DNA of 64,000 nucleotides from Branchiostoma floridae. Taxonomy: Eukaryota; Chordata; Leptocardii; Amphioxiformes; Branchiostomatidae. Location: positions 12,431,454 through 12,495,453 of the forward strand of contig NC_049983.1 of the NCBI RefSeq assembly GCF_000003815.2. Reading direction: 5' to 3'. Below the pieces are notes generated by a model. It was not told the origin of the DNA. It made no database searches and saw only the letters and a list, made by a program, of their open reading frames with translations. This document shows positions 42,001 through 53,700 of this stretch, piece by piece (position 1 is the stretch's first letter; every line of letters begins with the position of its first letter). The position numbers were made by a program, and so were the translations under genes.

Positions 42001-45000
42001 AATCTTATGCCATTTTTGTCAAAGAAAAAGATGTTTGAGGGTGATGACCTAAGCTACCACGCACAAATTTTCACCATGTCGTTGTGAGCGCCGGAGGCGA
42101 AATTCATCGCTTGGGAGGTCCGGAGAAAATTTTAAAATCTTGACCGTCTGAAACGTCATTTCCTGCATTTTAGTGGCACTTTCTGCTTGTAAACTAAGCT
42201 AAGTACGATAGTACAATTTCTATTGGTTTAAAAGATTTTTCAGAGCAATGCTACAGCAAAATATTGTCCTGCGCAAAAGACGCAGCCGTCACAAGGGAGG
42301 TCTGGCGAAATTTTGAAATCGGGACTCTCTGAAACGCCATTTCTTGCATTTTCAGGGGTAAATTTTGCTGTTAGACTAGCTTGATTTTATGAAATTTCCA
42401 TCATCAAAAAAATACACAAGGTTTTAGCTTGATAAACATATAACATATTTTCCGGGGGGGGGGCAGCCGCCCCCCCTGCCCCCCGGTGCCGCCGCCACTG
42501 ATAATAGGTGTTAACAGTCAATGCAGCTAATAACAATCCACATACACCTACGTCATAGGACAATTATGTATAAAACCCAGTACATCGACCAGTGCAGGTT
42601 AGGTGCAGGTAGACATCAGAAATACCTGCACAGCTCCAAATTTACAATTACATGCACTTACTTGCATATGCAGGTGGTATTTTGAGCCCTGTGAGTGTAG
42701 TATAGCCCAGTATTTTGGCTGTTGTGTGAATACAAATCCAATGTGTGCAATGCAAACAAATGAAACCTTGACCCTGACCCAGTGGGACATGCGGTCCTTC
42801 CACCTGCTGCACACGGTGCCCTCTCTGGACCAGTGTCAGGTGGTCTTCAACAACAACGGAATGCGTATGTCGCAGGTACGTGATNNNNNNNNNNNNNNNN
42901 NNNNNNNNNNNNNNNNNNNNNNNNNNNNNNNNNNNNNNNNNNNNNNNNNNNNNNNNNNNNNNNNNNNNNNNNNNNNNNNNNNNNNNNNNNNNNNNNNNNN
43001 NNNNNNNNNNNNNNNNNNNNNNNNNNNNNNNNNNNNNNNNNNNNNNNNNNNNNNNNNNNNNNNNNNNNNNNNNNNNNNNNNNNNNNNNNNNNNNNNNNNN
43101 NNNNNNNNNNNNNNNNNNNNNNNNNNNNNNNNNNNNNNNNNNNNNNNNNNNNNNNNNNNNNNNNNNNNNNNNNNNNNNNNNNNNNNNNNNNNNNNNNNNN
43201 NNNNNNNNNNNNNNNNNNNNNNNNNNNNNNNNNNNNNNNNNNNNNNNNNNNNNNNATTGATGTGAAACGGAACATCTTTGACCTGGACACGGATGCCTCG
43301 GACCATTACTTAGCGCTAATCGAGGTGAGACATCTCCACCCCATGCTGTACATGTGACAACAAGTGGAACTCAGGGGTACCACTAGCACACACGCACGGC
43401 TCTTTATGTTAGCACAATTAGGAAAATAGTCTTTCTTATCAGTGTGGGAGCGACAGGTTTTCCCTGCATAGGCATTTGTGGAAATGACTTTGCCCACCTC
43501 TGGCCCGGACGTACGTGTGTGTCTGCACACATGAGCCACAGCTGCATGCACCGTTGGTAACCGTGGTGATGTCGACATGGGTGGTAGAGTAGCGCGCCTG
43601 TATACCTGTACCTGTCCGGTGTTTCTGGGGTATCACAAAAACTGCCTGCAGAAAAGGCAGATATTAGTAAGTAACATGATTAGATTGTATTGTTGAGGTA
43701 CATGTACACACTATTGGTAAAGTATTGACTGTTTAGATATGATGCTGATATTATGTTTTGGTGATTTTGGAGTGTCAGAAATTCTGTATGTCTAGTGAAG
43801 GAAATTGTTATTGAACAATAATGTCAATTGTGTTCTCAGCAACAGATGCAGAGGCATGCACATAACTGAGAGCTTTCCCATAGGATTGCAACAACCATTC
43901 AACAGAGCAAAAACTAGTAAAATCAGTGATTTTTAGCAGATCAGAGTTGATACCTTGTTTTTCTGTGTTCAGAATCAAGGCAACATGGACTCCCTGTCTG
44001 TGGAGAGCGTGTGTCGGCTGTATGAAGTGGGGCGGCTCCGGGTGGATGGAGAGGATGATGAAGATGAAGAACAGGTAGGCTAGATCTCCTCATCACAGTC
44101 AGGGACAGGCTTTTAGCCAGGTGGGTGTACAATGTACACCCTGTTAAGAAAATAGCACAAATTGTACACCCTTACACTGGGAATCAGATCCTCTGACAAG
44201 CATGAAATTCTGATTGACCAGGGATGCTGCAGGTCACACTTGGCATGTCTTACAGTAAATTTGCACCTCAAAATGTGGGAAATGATGTTTCAGAGAGTTA
44301 TAAATTTCAGAATTTTCTGAGTGAGGATGTCCCCAGACCCCCTACAATACTCGTGCCTGCAGCGCTCGCCTGATGGCAAGAAATTTGGACACCCTATGGA
44401 AAAATCCTAGCTAAAAGCCTGGTCAGGGATCAGGCAGTAGTGTTCTGGGCCACACTAGTAACCCCATGAGTTAGTTATCTATATATATATATAGCTCAAT
44501 GTTTTACTCTCAAAATTGATGCCTTGTAGTCCCTGCCTAAAGTGACAGCCACAGGTAAATTTGTATTTGTTTTAGCAGTTTTAGTATGCCTTTTAAAATG
44601 AACAAACTAAAGGGCCTAGGTTTTCTCACAATGGGGCAGGATCCTTTAGAACAACCCATTGATGCAATGCTTGATCTATGCTAAAAGTTGATCACTTAGT
44701 CCTGGTGTTAAGGCCTACTCAACGCAAGTCCCAAAGGTCTGTTCGCAACTTTTTAACTTAAATGTGTAGACAATCCTACTGAAAAGTCTCATTGGATTGA
44801 ATGGTAATTCATATTAATTGACTCTCCATTGCCTTGTTATTTTGAGCTATACCCAACTGAATTTTCTGGGCATCTTTGCTGATGTCTAAGATAAGTCTCT
44901 ATTGTTCTCATACACCAGCCATTTTTCTTCCCTGCTGACTTGCAAATTGCCAGCCTTATCTGTGTTTTGGAGAGCAGTGTGGAATGATGAAGTTCCCGGG

Positions 45001-46785
45001 AGGGATGTCGTTACAGTTATGTTGGTGTTATCTGTTCAGGTTAGAGCTCGGAGCGTGAAGGACAAAGGTTACATGGAAATATACAATCTGCCTCTCATCT
45101 TCTGCTCGTGCAGTTTGGGCCCAACCAATGCAGTTGATGTAGCTGCAAATGTGCAACAATGAGACAAAAAGTATTCAGATTCCTTTCAAACACTGCTTGG
45201 AGTTCCTTATAAAAGAAACAACGCTCAAGAGTTGAGACTTGAAAAGTTTCTTCAAGATTGTCTTATCATCAGTATTCAGATTCCTTTTGTTTTCAAACAG
45301 TGTTGGGAGTTCCTCATGGAAGAAACAAGGCTCAAGAGTTGAGACTTGAGAAAAAATTCTTATTAGATTGTCTTATCAAAAGCCGAGTATTGTTCAGGTT
45401 TTATGTGTACGTTCTGATTAATGATTACCTGAGTGTGGCACATTATTTGCATTGGGTTTTTTTTCACAGCTGATGACACCCATCTTACATGTACATTAGC
45501 CACCATTGATTGAAAGTCACTCAACCACACACCTAGATACATGTAGCTGTTCATTACCTTAAAGAACCATTCATCCCTGAAATTTGGTTGTGGTTTTGGT
45601 CAGATTAATTAGTAGTTGAATGTAGAAATACATTTTGGATTTCCTTCCGGAAGGCATTCCTGCTATATTGCGCTGGTGCAGTATTGACTGCATAGCAGGG
45701 TGATTAGTACATGGTCAGAATGAACCCACCAAGACAATTTTGGCGTCCTTTTTATGTTTGTTGCTGTCTTCTTCCAGACCTACATTGTATATTTGTAAGG
45801 GTTTCAAACTGCATCATCTACATTCAGAGACTTTTTAAGGCAATTTTCAGGATGTTGCTCTTCTGCCCCTAAAAATTCTATTGAACCAGCTGGTTTGGTT
45901 ATGGATACATTTCATGTCTTGAAAAGGCAAATGTACTACAAAAATACAGCATACATACAATTGAAGGATCTGAATAACAGTGTATTTGAAGTCTGATCTG
46001 AGCCTGTACCATTTCTCAGGAGGAGGATGAAGAGGAGGAGGAGTTAGATGATGATGATGATGATGATGAGCTGAGTCAGGAGGAGATGGAGGATGGAGAT
46101 GGGGAGGACAACATGGAGGATGAGGAGAACCTAGATGAGGAGGGTGAGGAGGGCGGGGATGACGATGATGATGATGATGATGGGGATGAGGATGAGTTTG
46201 ACATCGACCTTGAGGACAGCGATGACGGTGAGTCATATACCTCTTACCAGGAATCCATTTGTCTGCTTTACTGATGCAAATCACTCAAGTGATTGATGAT
46301 ACTGCGGTGCTCATCGTAATTTAATTTAAGTCTGATTGATAGAAATGCGTGTACTTGTGTTAGACAGTAATCAAGCAGAAAAAGATTTACTCATGTTTCA
46401 GTGTCTCTTATCTAAAAAATTGACTTGTTTCTGTTGAAAACTTACATTCTTTGGAAACCCAAAAGTTAAGAAAATTATGCTTTGAAAATGGTCTGAAGCA
46501 GTATGATTAATTTTGACTGTATAATTTAAGCTGGGACAGTCAATTTTACTGGTAATATGTCTCAATATTATTCTGTACATATGCAAGTTTTAACCAATCT
46601 GATCTAACATGTACGTAATTTAAGCATATTATTATTTTTTTAGCACAAGCACAATTCACACAACTGTGGTTGAATGTGAGGCTTTGTATATTTCATGTGA
46701 CTACTTAATAAGCTAATCTTACTTACCTTCTTCAGATGATGATCTGTCCGATATTGATGACGACATGCTGTTCGCCCTCTCCTGA
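30431..46785 (+). CDS. DCAF1: DCAF1 (VprBP), substrate receptor of CUL4-DDB1 E3 ubiquitin ligase; about 1,457 residues visible plus those hidden in a gap
   Basis: DCAF1 recruits substrates to CRL4 ubiquitin ligase and also serves the DYRK2-EDD ligase, mainly in the nucleus. Coding exons: 30431-30537, 30810-30886, 32448-32641, 33155-33292, 33899-34516, 34737-34838, 35338-35496, 35968-36147, 36548-36757, 37280-37408, 37736-37907, 38307-38403, 38903 (or 38906)-39014, 39130-40416, 40830-41099, 42783-42875, [gap], 43256-43324 (5' end in gap), 43973-44074, 46020-46227 and 46736-46785. Phases agree throughout. Recognisable landmarks are [15 protein letters not shown] near the N-terminus, the armadillo-like region ([19 protein letters not shown]), a LisH motif around residues 876-905 ([15 protein letters not shown]), and a C-terminal WD40 propeller with the two DDB1-contacting WDxR motifs (WDVR near 1249, WDMR at 1285). 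The C-terminus is a long Asp/Glu tract ending DDDMLFALS. About 38 residues (before [10 protein letters not shown]) fall in the gap at 42885-43255. Human DCAF1 is 1507 aa. The Ser/Thr-rich exon 33899-34516 is the most diverged. The exon starting near 38903 has a weak acceptor. Confidence 0.97.
30895..32171. mobile_element. Non-autonomous hAT-type transposon inserted at a DCAF1 splice donor
   Basis: Perfect 16-bp terminal inverted repeats CAGTGTTTCCGCCAGA occur at 30895-30910 and, inverted, at 32156-32171. The element is flanked by an exact 8-bp duplication GTGTGGAT (30887-30894 and 32172-32179). The 8-bp duplication and CAGTGTTTCC ends are classic for the hAT superfamily. No transposase is present in the 1277 bp. 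The interior contains a (TTG)n run, a CpG-rich promoter-like block (31632-31745) and a 27-bp tandem repeat near the right end. The left copy of the duplication begins at the GT of the donor of DCAF1 exon 30810-30886. Confidence 0.93.
32014..32126. repeat. 27-bp tandem repeat inside the hAT element
   Basis: Three near-identical 27-bp units (TTTTACAATTAAATTTAATT + TTCGCGG type) occupy 32037-32117, preceded by a degenerate unit. Because 27 is a multiple of three, all frames stay open and give spurious repeats of Phe, Lys and Asn. Subterminal repeats of this kind are often transposase-binding sites. Confidence 0.85.
32942..32995. repeat. (CA)n microsatellite
   Basis: About 27 CA dinucleotides with one TA interruption, in the DCAF1 intron after exon 32448-32641. 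Confidence 0.95.
33494..33620. repeat. Interspersed repeat, copy in a DCAF1 intron
   Basis: This block (TATGTGCACATCTTGAGAAG... to GTAGATGTCTT) recurs at 34937-35063 with few differences. A shorter, diverged relative lies at about 32245-32310 (GCTACAGCAATATGAGACAT). Each long copy contains AGAYATCT.../GTAGATGTCT inverse pieces. No coding potential or flanking duplication was found. Confidence 0.8.
34937..35063. repeat. Interspersed repeat, second copy in a DCAF1 intron
   Basis: It matches 33494-33620 over about 127 bp with only scattered substitutions, in the same orientation, in the intron between exons 34737-34838 and 35338-35496. Confidence 0.8.
38695..38795. repeat. Structured GC-rich repeat-like block in a DCAF1 intron
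   Basis: ATAACCAGCTGCTGCCGCAC at 38711 is followed by AAAGCTGGT and, further on, CGGTTAT, so the block can fold as a stem closed by ATAACC/GGTTAT with an inner AGCTG/CAGCT-like pairing. It ends in AGATACAGATACAG. The composition differs from the AT-rich intron. It is probably a SINE-like repeat. Confidence 0.4.
41450..42691. mobile_element. TIR transposon with GTGCAGGTAA subterminal repeats, interrupted by a second element
   Basis: The ends CAGGGCTCGAAATAC (41450-41464) and the inverse of 42677-42691 (CAGGGCTCAAAATAC) differ at one position. The direct repeat TGAGT flanks both sides (41445-41449 and 42692-42696). Multiple copies of the GTGCAGGT/ACCTGCAC motif lie just inside each end, including a 13-bp inverted pair at about 41485-41519. 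The ends look hAT-like, but the clear flanking duplication is 5 bp. An 888-bp element sits inside it. Confidence 0.8.
41613..42500. mobile_element. 888-bp inserted element with GGCGGCGGCA termini and about four diverged internal tandem units
   Basis: The left end CAGAGGCGGCGGCA and right end (inverse CAGTGGCGGCGGCA) differ at one of 14 positions. ATAAT flanks both sides (41608-41612 and 42501-42505). The interior consists of about four diverged units of roughly 200 bp, each carrying a version of TTTGAAATCTAGACCCTCT, then GAAACGTCATTTCCTGCATT, then AAATTTTGCTGNNAGACTA. No open frame of note. It is nested in the older element at 41450-42691. Confidence 0.8.
42885..43255. other. Assembly gap of 371 N within DCAF1
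   Basis: The gap removes the end of one DCAF1 intron and the 5' part of the next coding exon. By comparison with the family it should hold about 38 residues between the WDMR propeller segment and [10 protein letters not shown]. Confidence 0.98.
44106..44421. mobile_element. 316-bp hAT-type MITE in a DCAF1 intron
   Basis: The ends CAGGCTTTTAGCCAGG and (inverse) CAGGCTTTTAGCTAGG match at 15 of 16 positions. An exact 8-bp duplication GTCAGGGA flanks the element (44098-44105 and 44422-44429), diagnostic for hAT-type insertion. There is no coding capacity. Confidence 0.92.
45175..45380. repeat. Tandem duplication of about 100 bp
   Basis: CAGATTCCTTTCAAACACTG...CTCAAGAGTTGAGACTTGA...AGATTGTCTTATCA is followed directly by a second copy beginning CAGATTCCTTTTGTTTTCAA near 45276. 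The copies differ by substitutions and a small insertion. Intronic, with no coding signal. Confidence 0.8.
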
Positions 46786-49700
46786 AGATAGCAGCCAATT
46801 TGAACACTTCTGACATGTGGACCACAGAGGGGATGTTGAACCCTTAGTGCAAAATTTTCTGCTATACTGTCTGTCCAGTATTTCTCTGAAATCACACTCC
46901 TGAACATCTACGATCTGGCAACATTATGATAAGGAAATGTTCTGAAGTGAGAGGAATAGAACATGTACCCCGTATTCTTAATAACAAGTATCATTTCAAC
47001 AACATGAATATTTCCAATAAAGTATGCAGCAATATTGACATGAATATATTTCAGTTCTGCAAAGCTTTGAGTTTCTGTGAAGTTCTTAAGAGTATCATGT
47101 ATACCACATGTGTATTTAAGCTACATGACAGCAAAAACAGGAAATCTAGACAGATGTGCTTACCTAAGTGTTGATTTTATCATCTTCTGATGAATGTACT
47201 GGTATCTACATATAAACTGGCTGGGACGAGAAAGAAGTGAGGCAATATTGAGAACACGTAACTGTAAAAAATTCCATGGTTCAAGCTACGAAAGGAAAAA
47301 TGTTGCATGGTGAAGACATTGCCAGTAGAAGTGATGGCCACTCATGGATCTCAGGAAGTTGTGCTTGTCTTTCCATAGAGGATATCTGTATTGGCCCACA
47401 GGTATATACTTCATGACAGGTGCTTAACTGTGAATGTAAGGTTCTGTAGATTTTCCCAGGGGATGAAGTGTTAAGTGATCTGTACAAATATGTGTACTTG
47501 GTGAGGTCTGGTAGAAAACACTTAATTTTCAACAGCTCTGTTTTCCTATCTAGTGTCATCAGGCATGTCAAAGGTGGAAAGGGTTTTATTGTATCATGCA
47601 GGTATTTAAAGGTAAACTTAAAACACTGCTGGGTCACTCTGGTTTTAGCCATATGTATTATTTATAGATTTTTTTGTCCGATTCTGTTACAAATTAAATA
47701 CTTGTATATATCTTTTCCCTGCAATATCATTTTTGTTTTCATCAACTCTTAAAATGATAGTCCTCTTGTGAAAGTACTGTAGTAGCATAGAACATCTTTA
47801 TGTATGTTGAGAATGCTTTTAAACTACATCAGGGAGAATGTGTATGGCTCTTTTGATCCTTGAATTAATATAAAGCAACAAGCAATACAGAACCTGCTAC
47901 GATGTACAAGAATGTGTAATAAAGGAGAGATGATAAATCAGAGATTGATGGTAACTTCCTGTATGTATGGTTATGGTAGTGAAGGAGTGACTGGTATGCT
48001 TTTATGGTGCCCCAATATTCAAACACATGAAAAGGAAAGTGGGTAATTTGGATGAATGAAGGATATCAAAATGCAAGATAAAATGTGACAAGGTTTCAGT
48101 GGTGTTGAAGAAGTTAAAGGGAGTATGAATGCTTAAGTAATAAGGATTGACTGGCTGAAAACATTACATGTAACTTCTACTAACACTTCTGTACTTCTGT
48201 GGTATCTCTCTAGTTTGGTTGTACATGTACTTGTAAGTTAAGTTGTAGATTGTACTTCAGTGAAATGAGCCATGATTACTGCCAGGTGCCTTTTATGTGT
48301 GCCACCTCTTTGTACCAACATATTTCCGAGCTGTAATATTAAACATGGTCTGGGACAGACTCGTTTCTTGTGTGGTCCTTACATGTGCCTTCATGCTAAA
48401 AGCTGCCTAGCCTGTGCTTACACATTCTCTGTCTGGGGTTAATGACCACCTCCCCAAGACAACTGTGAGGCTAGGAGCAGATTTTAGTCATACTGCCATG
48501 CCTGTTTACTTTTAACAGTATGCTTTTTTAGAGATGTTTTTTTGGGGGTATGCTGTGAAGTAACTGCTGTTCCACTCACCTGTCACTGATATGTGTATCA
48601 CTATGCATTTTCATTCTAGAAACTGCCCCTTAAGCGCTCAACTTTCAGAATTACAATACTAGTACCTACATTTTCAAGAGGACACAGTGACATGATACAG
48701 TTGTCAAAAACAAACTTGTTTAATTAACAGTGAAGTTCAGAGCTTGGTTTGCATCTACATGTACAGGTAACAGCTACCTACATCCAAAGTGAAATTTGAC
48801 TGTTCAACGGATGTCACTCCTTCAAGATTTGACAAGCTGCTGCACATGCACCCAAGGAGGAACAGAGAACGGCAAACATATCATTGAAGTGGAACGGCAT
48901 GGTCATTGTTTTCTTCTTTCTTGTCATGACCTTGCAAAGGGCATCAATATACTTCTACAATGATCACTACATACATGTACATGTATTTTGTTCACATGAA
49001 GTTTGCCAAAAGGACAGTATTAAGTTCCTCCTCATAATCAAAAGGCCTTCATTACTGATTTTGATAGTTTGTTCAATCTGGAACACAAAGCTAATTTTTT
49101 TGCCCCACCATGCCATCCCATTCAGAATAATACAATAAATAGAACTACATGCATGCTTTTGTACACCCCCTTCAACAAGTAAATGATCTATTACAACAGT
49201 TTCATCACTTTGTCCATGTTGTTTAGAATCTAGACTTCTCAGGAAGCTGTTAACATCAAATTTACAGGTACATGTACACCCCCCTCCCCAATGAAGCGAG
49301 CAGTGCGATCACACCCATCTGCTTTTGCCAGTCTTTCTATCCTTGGCCATTTCCTTCTGTAGCCAAGCCACGTTATTTCTTTGGCTGTTAGATGTCTCAA
49401 AATAGAAACATGTAAAGCCTTGAAAGGAAAACATGCTATATTTTGTGGCTGTAGAAAATGTGGACTTAAAAATAACTGAAGTAGATAATACGTAGTCTAA
49501 CAACCAATGAAATAACCTGGATTGGTCAGTATTGCCAGTACACATGTTGCCCCTAGCCTTCTGTGCAGGTGAAAAGGAACAAACGTATTTTTCTACACCA
49601 TTTATTTTCATGGGAAAAAGTTTTTATATCTGCTATGGGGGCTGGATAACCCAGAAGTTTCAGCAGTTTGCGTCCATGTACCAACACTACTATCCTCTAT

Positions 49701-50798
49701 TGCCTGCCTTATGTTACCAAAGCTTCATTATTGTGAATTACTTTCCAGCAAGCACATACACACCGGTAGGTATGACTTTGAAATTCTGGTAACAGAAAAC
49801 CTGTTAAGCATCTTTTTGTTACACATCCTACCTCATCAGTAAGAATTCTTTCTACTGTAGTCTATCTGAAACTCGTGCTATTTCTCCACTTTTCCCAGAA
49901 ACTTTCTTGATCTCTCTTGAGAAAACATTTCTTAATCTATTCTTTGACAGCTGTATAAAGAATATCACAATGATGTACGAACCAAACACAGACCTTTTTG
50001 ACTGTAAAGGACATAAACAACATCACAGTGTACATTTTACATCAATGTAAACAGAAAAAACAAAACTAAAGCTACCTACATATACTCGACATTCATCCGA
50101 TATCAATCTAATGTATATGCTTTCTGAGTTGGTGAATATGCCAAAACTTTTTATACAAACAAGTTTCGTATACATTTTTTTGTATATATTGAACCAAGTA
50201 AATAATCTGACCCCAAGTGAACATGATGTGATACAGGAGTGGAGACTAGATACAGCACAGATCAGAATGGTTCATCGCATTGCTGACAGTACTTGGGTGT
50301 CTGGCAGGCGTGACACAAGGTTTCAGTTTAAAACTATCGTGTCCAAAAGGTGTGGACTGGGACAAATTTGTCACCCCAGTTCACCATTTTCACACTGCTG
50401 CTGTGAGATGCTGAAATTATTACAATGTGCATTCTATAAAATCAGGAACGATTCTGTACAATGGTACAAAGAAAGATAACGATTACTCTCCATGCAGAGG
50501 TTGATGGGGAAAATCGTGACCACATATGCCATCTTTTTCTGAAAGCTGGCAGAAAAATACAGCATGTACGGAAAAGGTCACTATCAACCTTTGCTTGGAG
50601 AGTAGATAACAATGGGATTAGCAGACAATGAGAGCTTAGTTTAGAACATCAACCATCCAAGTTGATCCTGCAGTGTGGAAATAATCTGCTAGGGGTCACT
50701 GCTAGAAGGGAGGGAAGGAGAAGGTTTCCTCTCCATTCACTATTGCTAGGTTGATGGCATCCCTACAGTGTTGAGCTGCTTGACCCTCCTCCCCACCC
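46786..50798. other. Convergent 3' regions of DCAF1 (+) and UBE2N (-)
   Basis: No coding exon was recognised between the two stop codons. Candidate polyadenylation signals for DCAF1 are AATAAA at 47016-47021 and 47918-47923. For UBE2N on the minus strand a TTTATT (AATAAA inverse) lies at 49601-49606. The rest is AT-rich sequence without recognised repeats. Confidence 0.55.
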
Positions 50799-53700
50799 TC
50801 AGCTTTTCATGGCATACAGTCGCGTCCATGCTTTTGCTGTAATGAAGAAGAAGACCAGTATTTAGACCACAGTATCAAAATTATATCTACATGTACATCA
50901 ATGTACTACAGATAAGTTGCACTTTTTTCACTTAACTGTTTTGTGTTTGAATGACCCTACTCCCTTGTAATGGAATATGTTACATTTCCTACTAGGCTCA
51001 GCTAGTGCCCCCTCTCATGAAGGATCTTAATATGCCTCCTCAAAAGTAAACTTTAACAACAACAACCACTGGGTCCAATTTTGACCCATTACAATGCTTC
51101 TGGGAATTGTTTTAACCACAAAATAATGCAGGACATAAGGACCAGTACATGTACATGTATTTAGGAAGTGATCATTGGAGCGAATTGGACAGTATTTCAA
51201 GCTACTTCCCTCCCTCTAGTCTCCAGACCAACCATACGCACCTGTCTCTATTGCATGGGACTCGTTCACCTTCCACTGCTCTGCAACGTCATTGGCTAGT
51301 GGGTCGTCAGGGTTGGGCGCGCTCAGTAAGGCCTGGATCGACAGCAGCACTGTGCGGATTTGCAATGCTGGACTCCACTTGTCTGTATGGACAAATATAA
51401 AGGAACAAATTCATTAAGTCTAGTACATTCTCAGTTTCAACAGACAAAACATACCTCACTCTTGATCTTGTGAGGAAAATAGAAATGCTACAATGTTTCC
51501 TTGTGAGTTTTGTGTCCAAAGGCATATGTGCAGTAATTTTTCTATGTCTAGTATGTAGTTTTTAGAGATTGAGAGGTAAAAATGAAGTCCAAATTTTTCT
51601 AGCCTTGTATCTAACTCCAGTTTGCACCTCTGTTGGCTTCCCTGCTGAAAGTGTGACCAAAGGTGACATCTGGAGATAGGAAAAGCTGGCTAACATTTTT
51701 CAGTCTTTCCAGGGGAAAAAAAGTCCCCTTACAACTTACGCTCCTTTCCTTGTTTATCCCTTACCTTTCAGGATGTCTAGACAGATTCTCCCCAGCTTGT
51801 CTATGTTGGGGTGGTAGATCTTGGTCATAAAGCGCACTTTGGGCGGGGCCATGGGGTAGTCTTCTGGCAAGAACAACTCCAGCTTGAATGTACCTCCTTC
51901 AAATGGGGACTAGAGAAGAAAAAAAGCACATCTGATGTGAACGATATGATTACATAATACTTCACTCCTGTGAAAGGTTCATAGTCCCATAGCCTTTTGA
52001 AGGCAGCTAAGAGCAGTAGGCTGTGTGTAGGTATGGTATTGAATGGCTCAGTCCATCCTCTCCTTTGACTTACTTTTGCCTTTCCAACTGAAGTCAGGTA
52101 CCCAATTCTACACCTAGGTGGTGTAGAATGCCTTTTCCAGGGACACAACATCTAGCCAGTAATGAAAGATCTTCAGACCCGCAGAACCGTCATTCAACCC
52201 AAATGAAATCTTGATAATGTTGTTTTTGTGTAAGACTAAAAATATAATCACCAACAGATAATACAGAAACTATTAGAAACAACAGTTTACCCACAAGTTC
52301 CTTTTTGGTACAGATCAATTGATTTTTTTTCAGCAACATCAATTATTCAACAGTTCACTTTTGCTGCACATTATAATAAGGGCCACCTGGTCTGTAAAAA
52401 CTGAAAATACTGTAAATCCATCTATTTTTGAAGGGACTTCACATTACAAAGGTAATTGAGGTGTTTTAAGTTCACTGTAGAAACAATTCTGTAAAAAAAT
52501 AATACAAAACACATCTTCACAATCACATAGTTATGATTTTGCAGCAAGAAGTAATTGTGAAAACTGAAAATAAAAACCACCCTGCTGAAGGTGGTCTTAC
52601 AGTACTCAGGGACCTTACATCTATTACCATTATCAAAAGTAAACAGTATCAAAACCTTTCTTCTGTGTTTTCATTTACAAAGAAACCACTACCGAACAAA
52701 TTAACATCACTCTAGCAAAGGCGAGCTAATGTTAAATGATCTATTGAACACAAATATAAGTTTTAATTTAATTAGAGAAGAAACTGTCTCTTACCTCAGA
52801 TGGGCCCATGACATCCACATGGAAATAGCGAGCATTTTGTTCGTCCGGAATGGCGCTGATTCCCGGCACAGGCTCGTGTGTCAGCCGCTGTGTCTCCTGC
52901 GCACACACAAAATTTGTCAGTGGATCATCATCATGGGGAAGTATTAGACTACTTTAGTGTAACAATACAAAACAACCGTTGTGACTGGTCCATGCTCTCA
53001 TCACATTTCATGCACTGGGTAGTAGGAAAGATTTGATTAGTTCTTGCTGTGTTGACCTTTGATATCCATGACTTGAAAGGACGACATAAATTTTGTAGCA
53101 GCAGTTACAGTAATTTGCAAGTTTCTTTGGTACAGACAAACTACCTGACAAGTAAATGAACGAAATATACTAGTACTGGTAATGTTTTATTTCAGTCAGT
53201 AACGTTTGAACATCACTTTGTGGTGATTCCGTGATATTGCCGTCACTGGAATACATGTTCTGTATCTTGCTGGCTGAGATGACACTTTCCAATACATAAC
53301 ATGATACTTTTTTCATCAATCTTCATGTACCTTTATTGTATTCCTGTGGTAACTGAATCTGAATTGGTAACAGTTATGCACTTGATTAACTCAGTCTTGG
53401 CAGCTGTGATTCTGGCTTCCTTTATTAATAAAACATTAAGAATCAATGTAGTAATTAGCGACAGCAAAAGCAGGTGGTGCTTGAGCACCAATGTACAGAT
53501 ACCCAGGCTAAGCACAGTTTTGTATGTGAGCATTACAGGAAATTTTATTCTCAACATTTTTTTTCCTTCTTACTACTTACTGTAAATGCATTTAAGTTTG
53601 CAGAGATCTAATTTCGGGGTAGCGGGGCAAAAGGACTTTTCGCTGTGGTTTTAAGTTCGCGGTAGCCCAATGCACTGTAGTCTCTTACTGTCATAGAAAA

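Noticed and set aside
42836-43306. Open frames running through the N gap
   Set aside because: They consist of unknown residues and reflect absent sequence.
45847-46284. His/Pro-rich 145-codon ORF on the minus strand
   Set aside because: It is the complement of the DCAF1 Asp/Glu-rich exon (GAT/GAG repeats).
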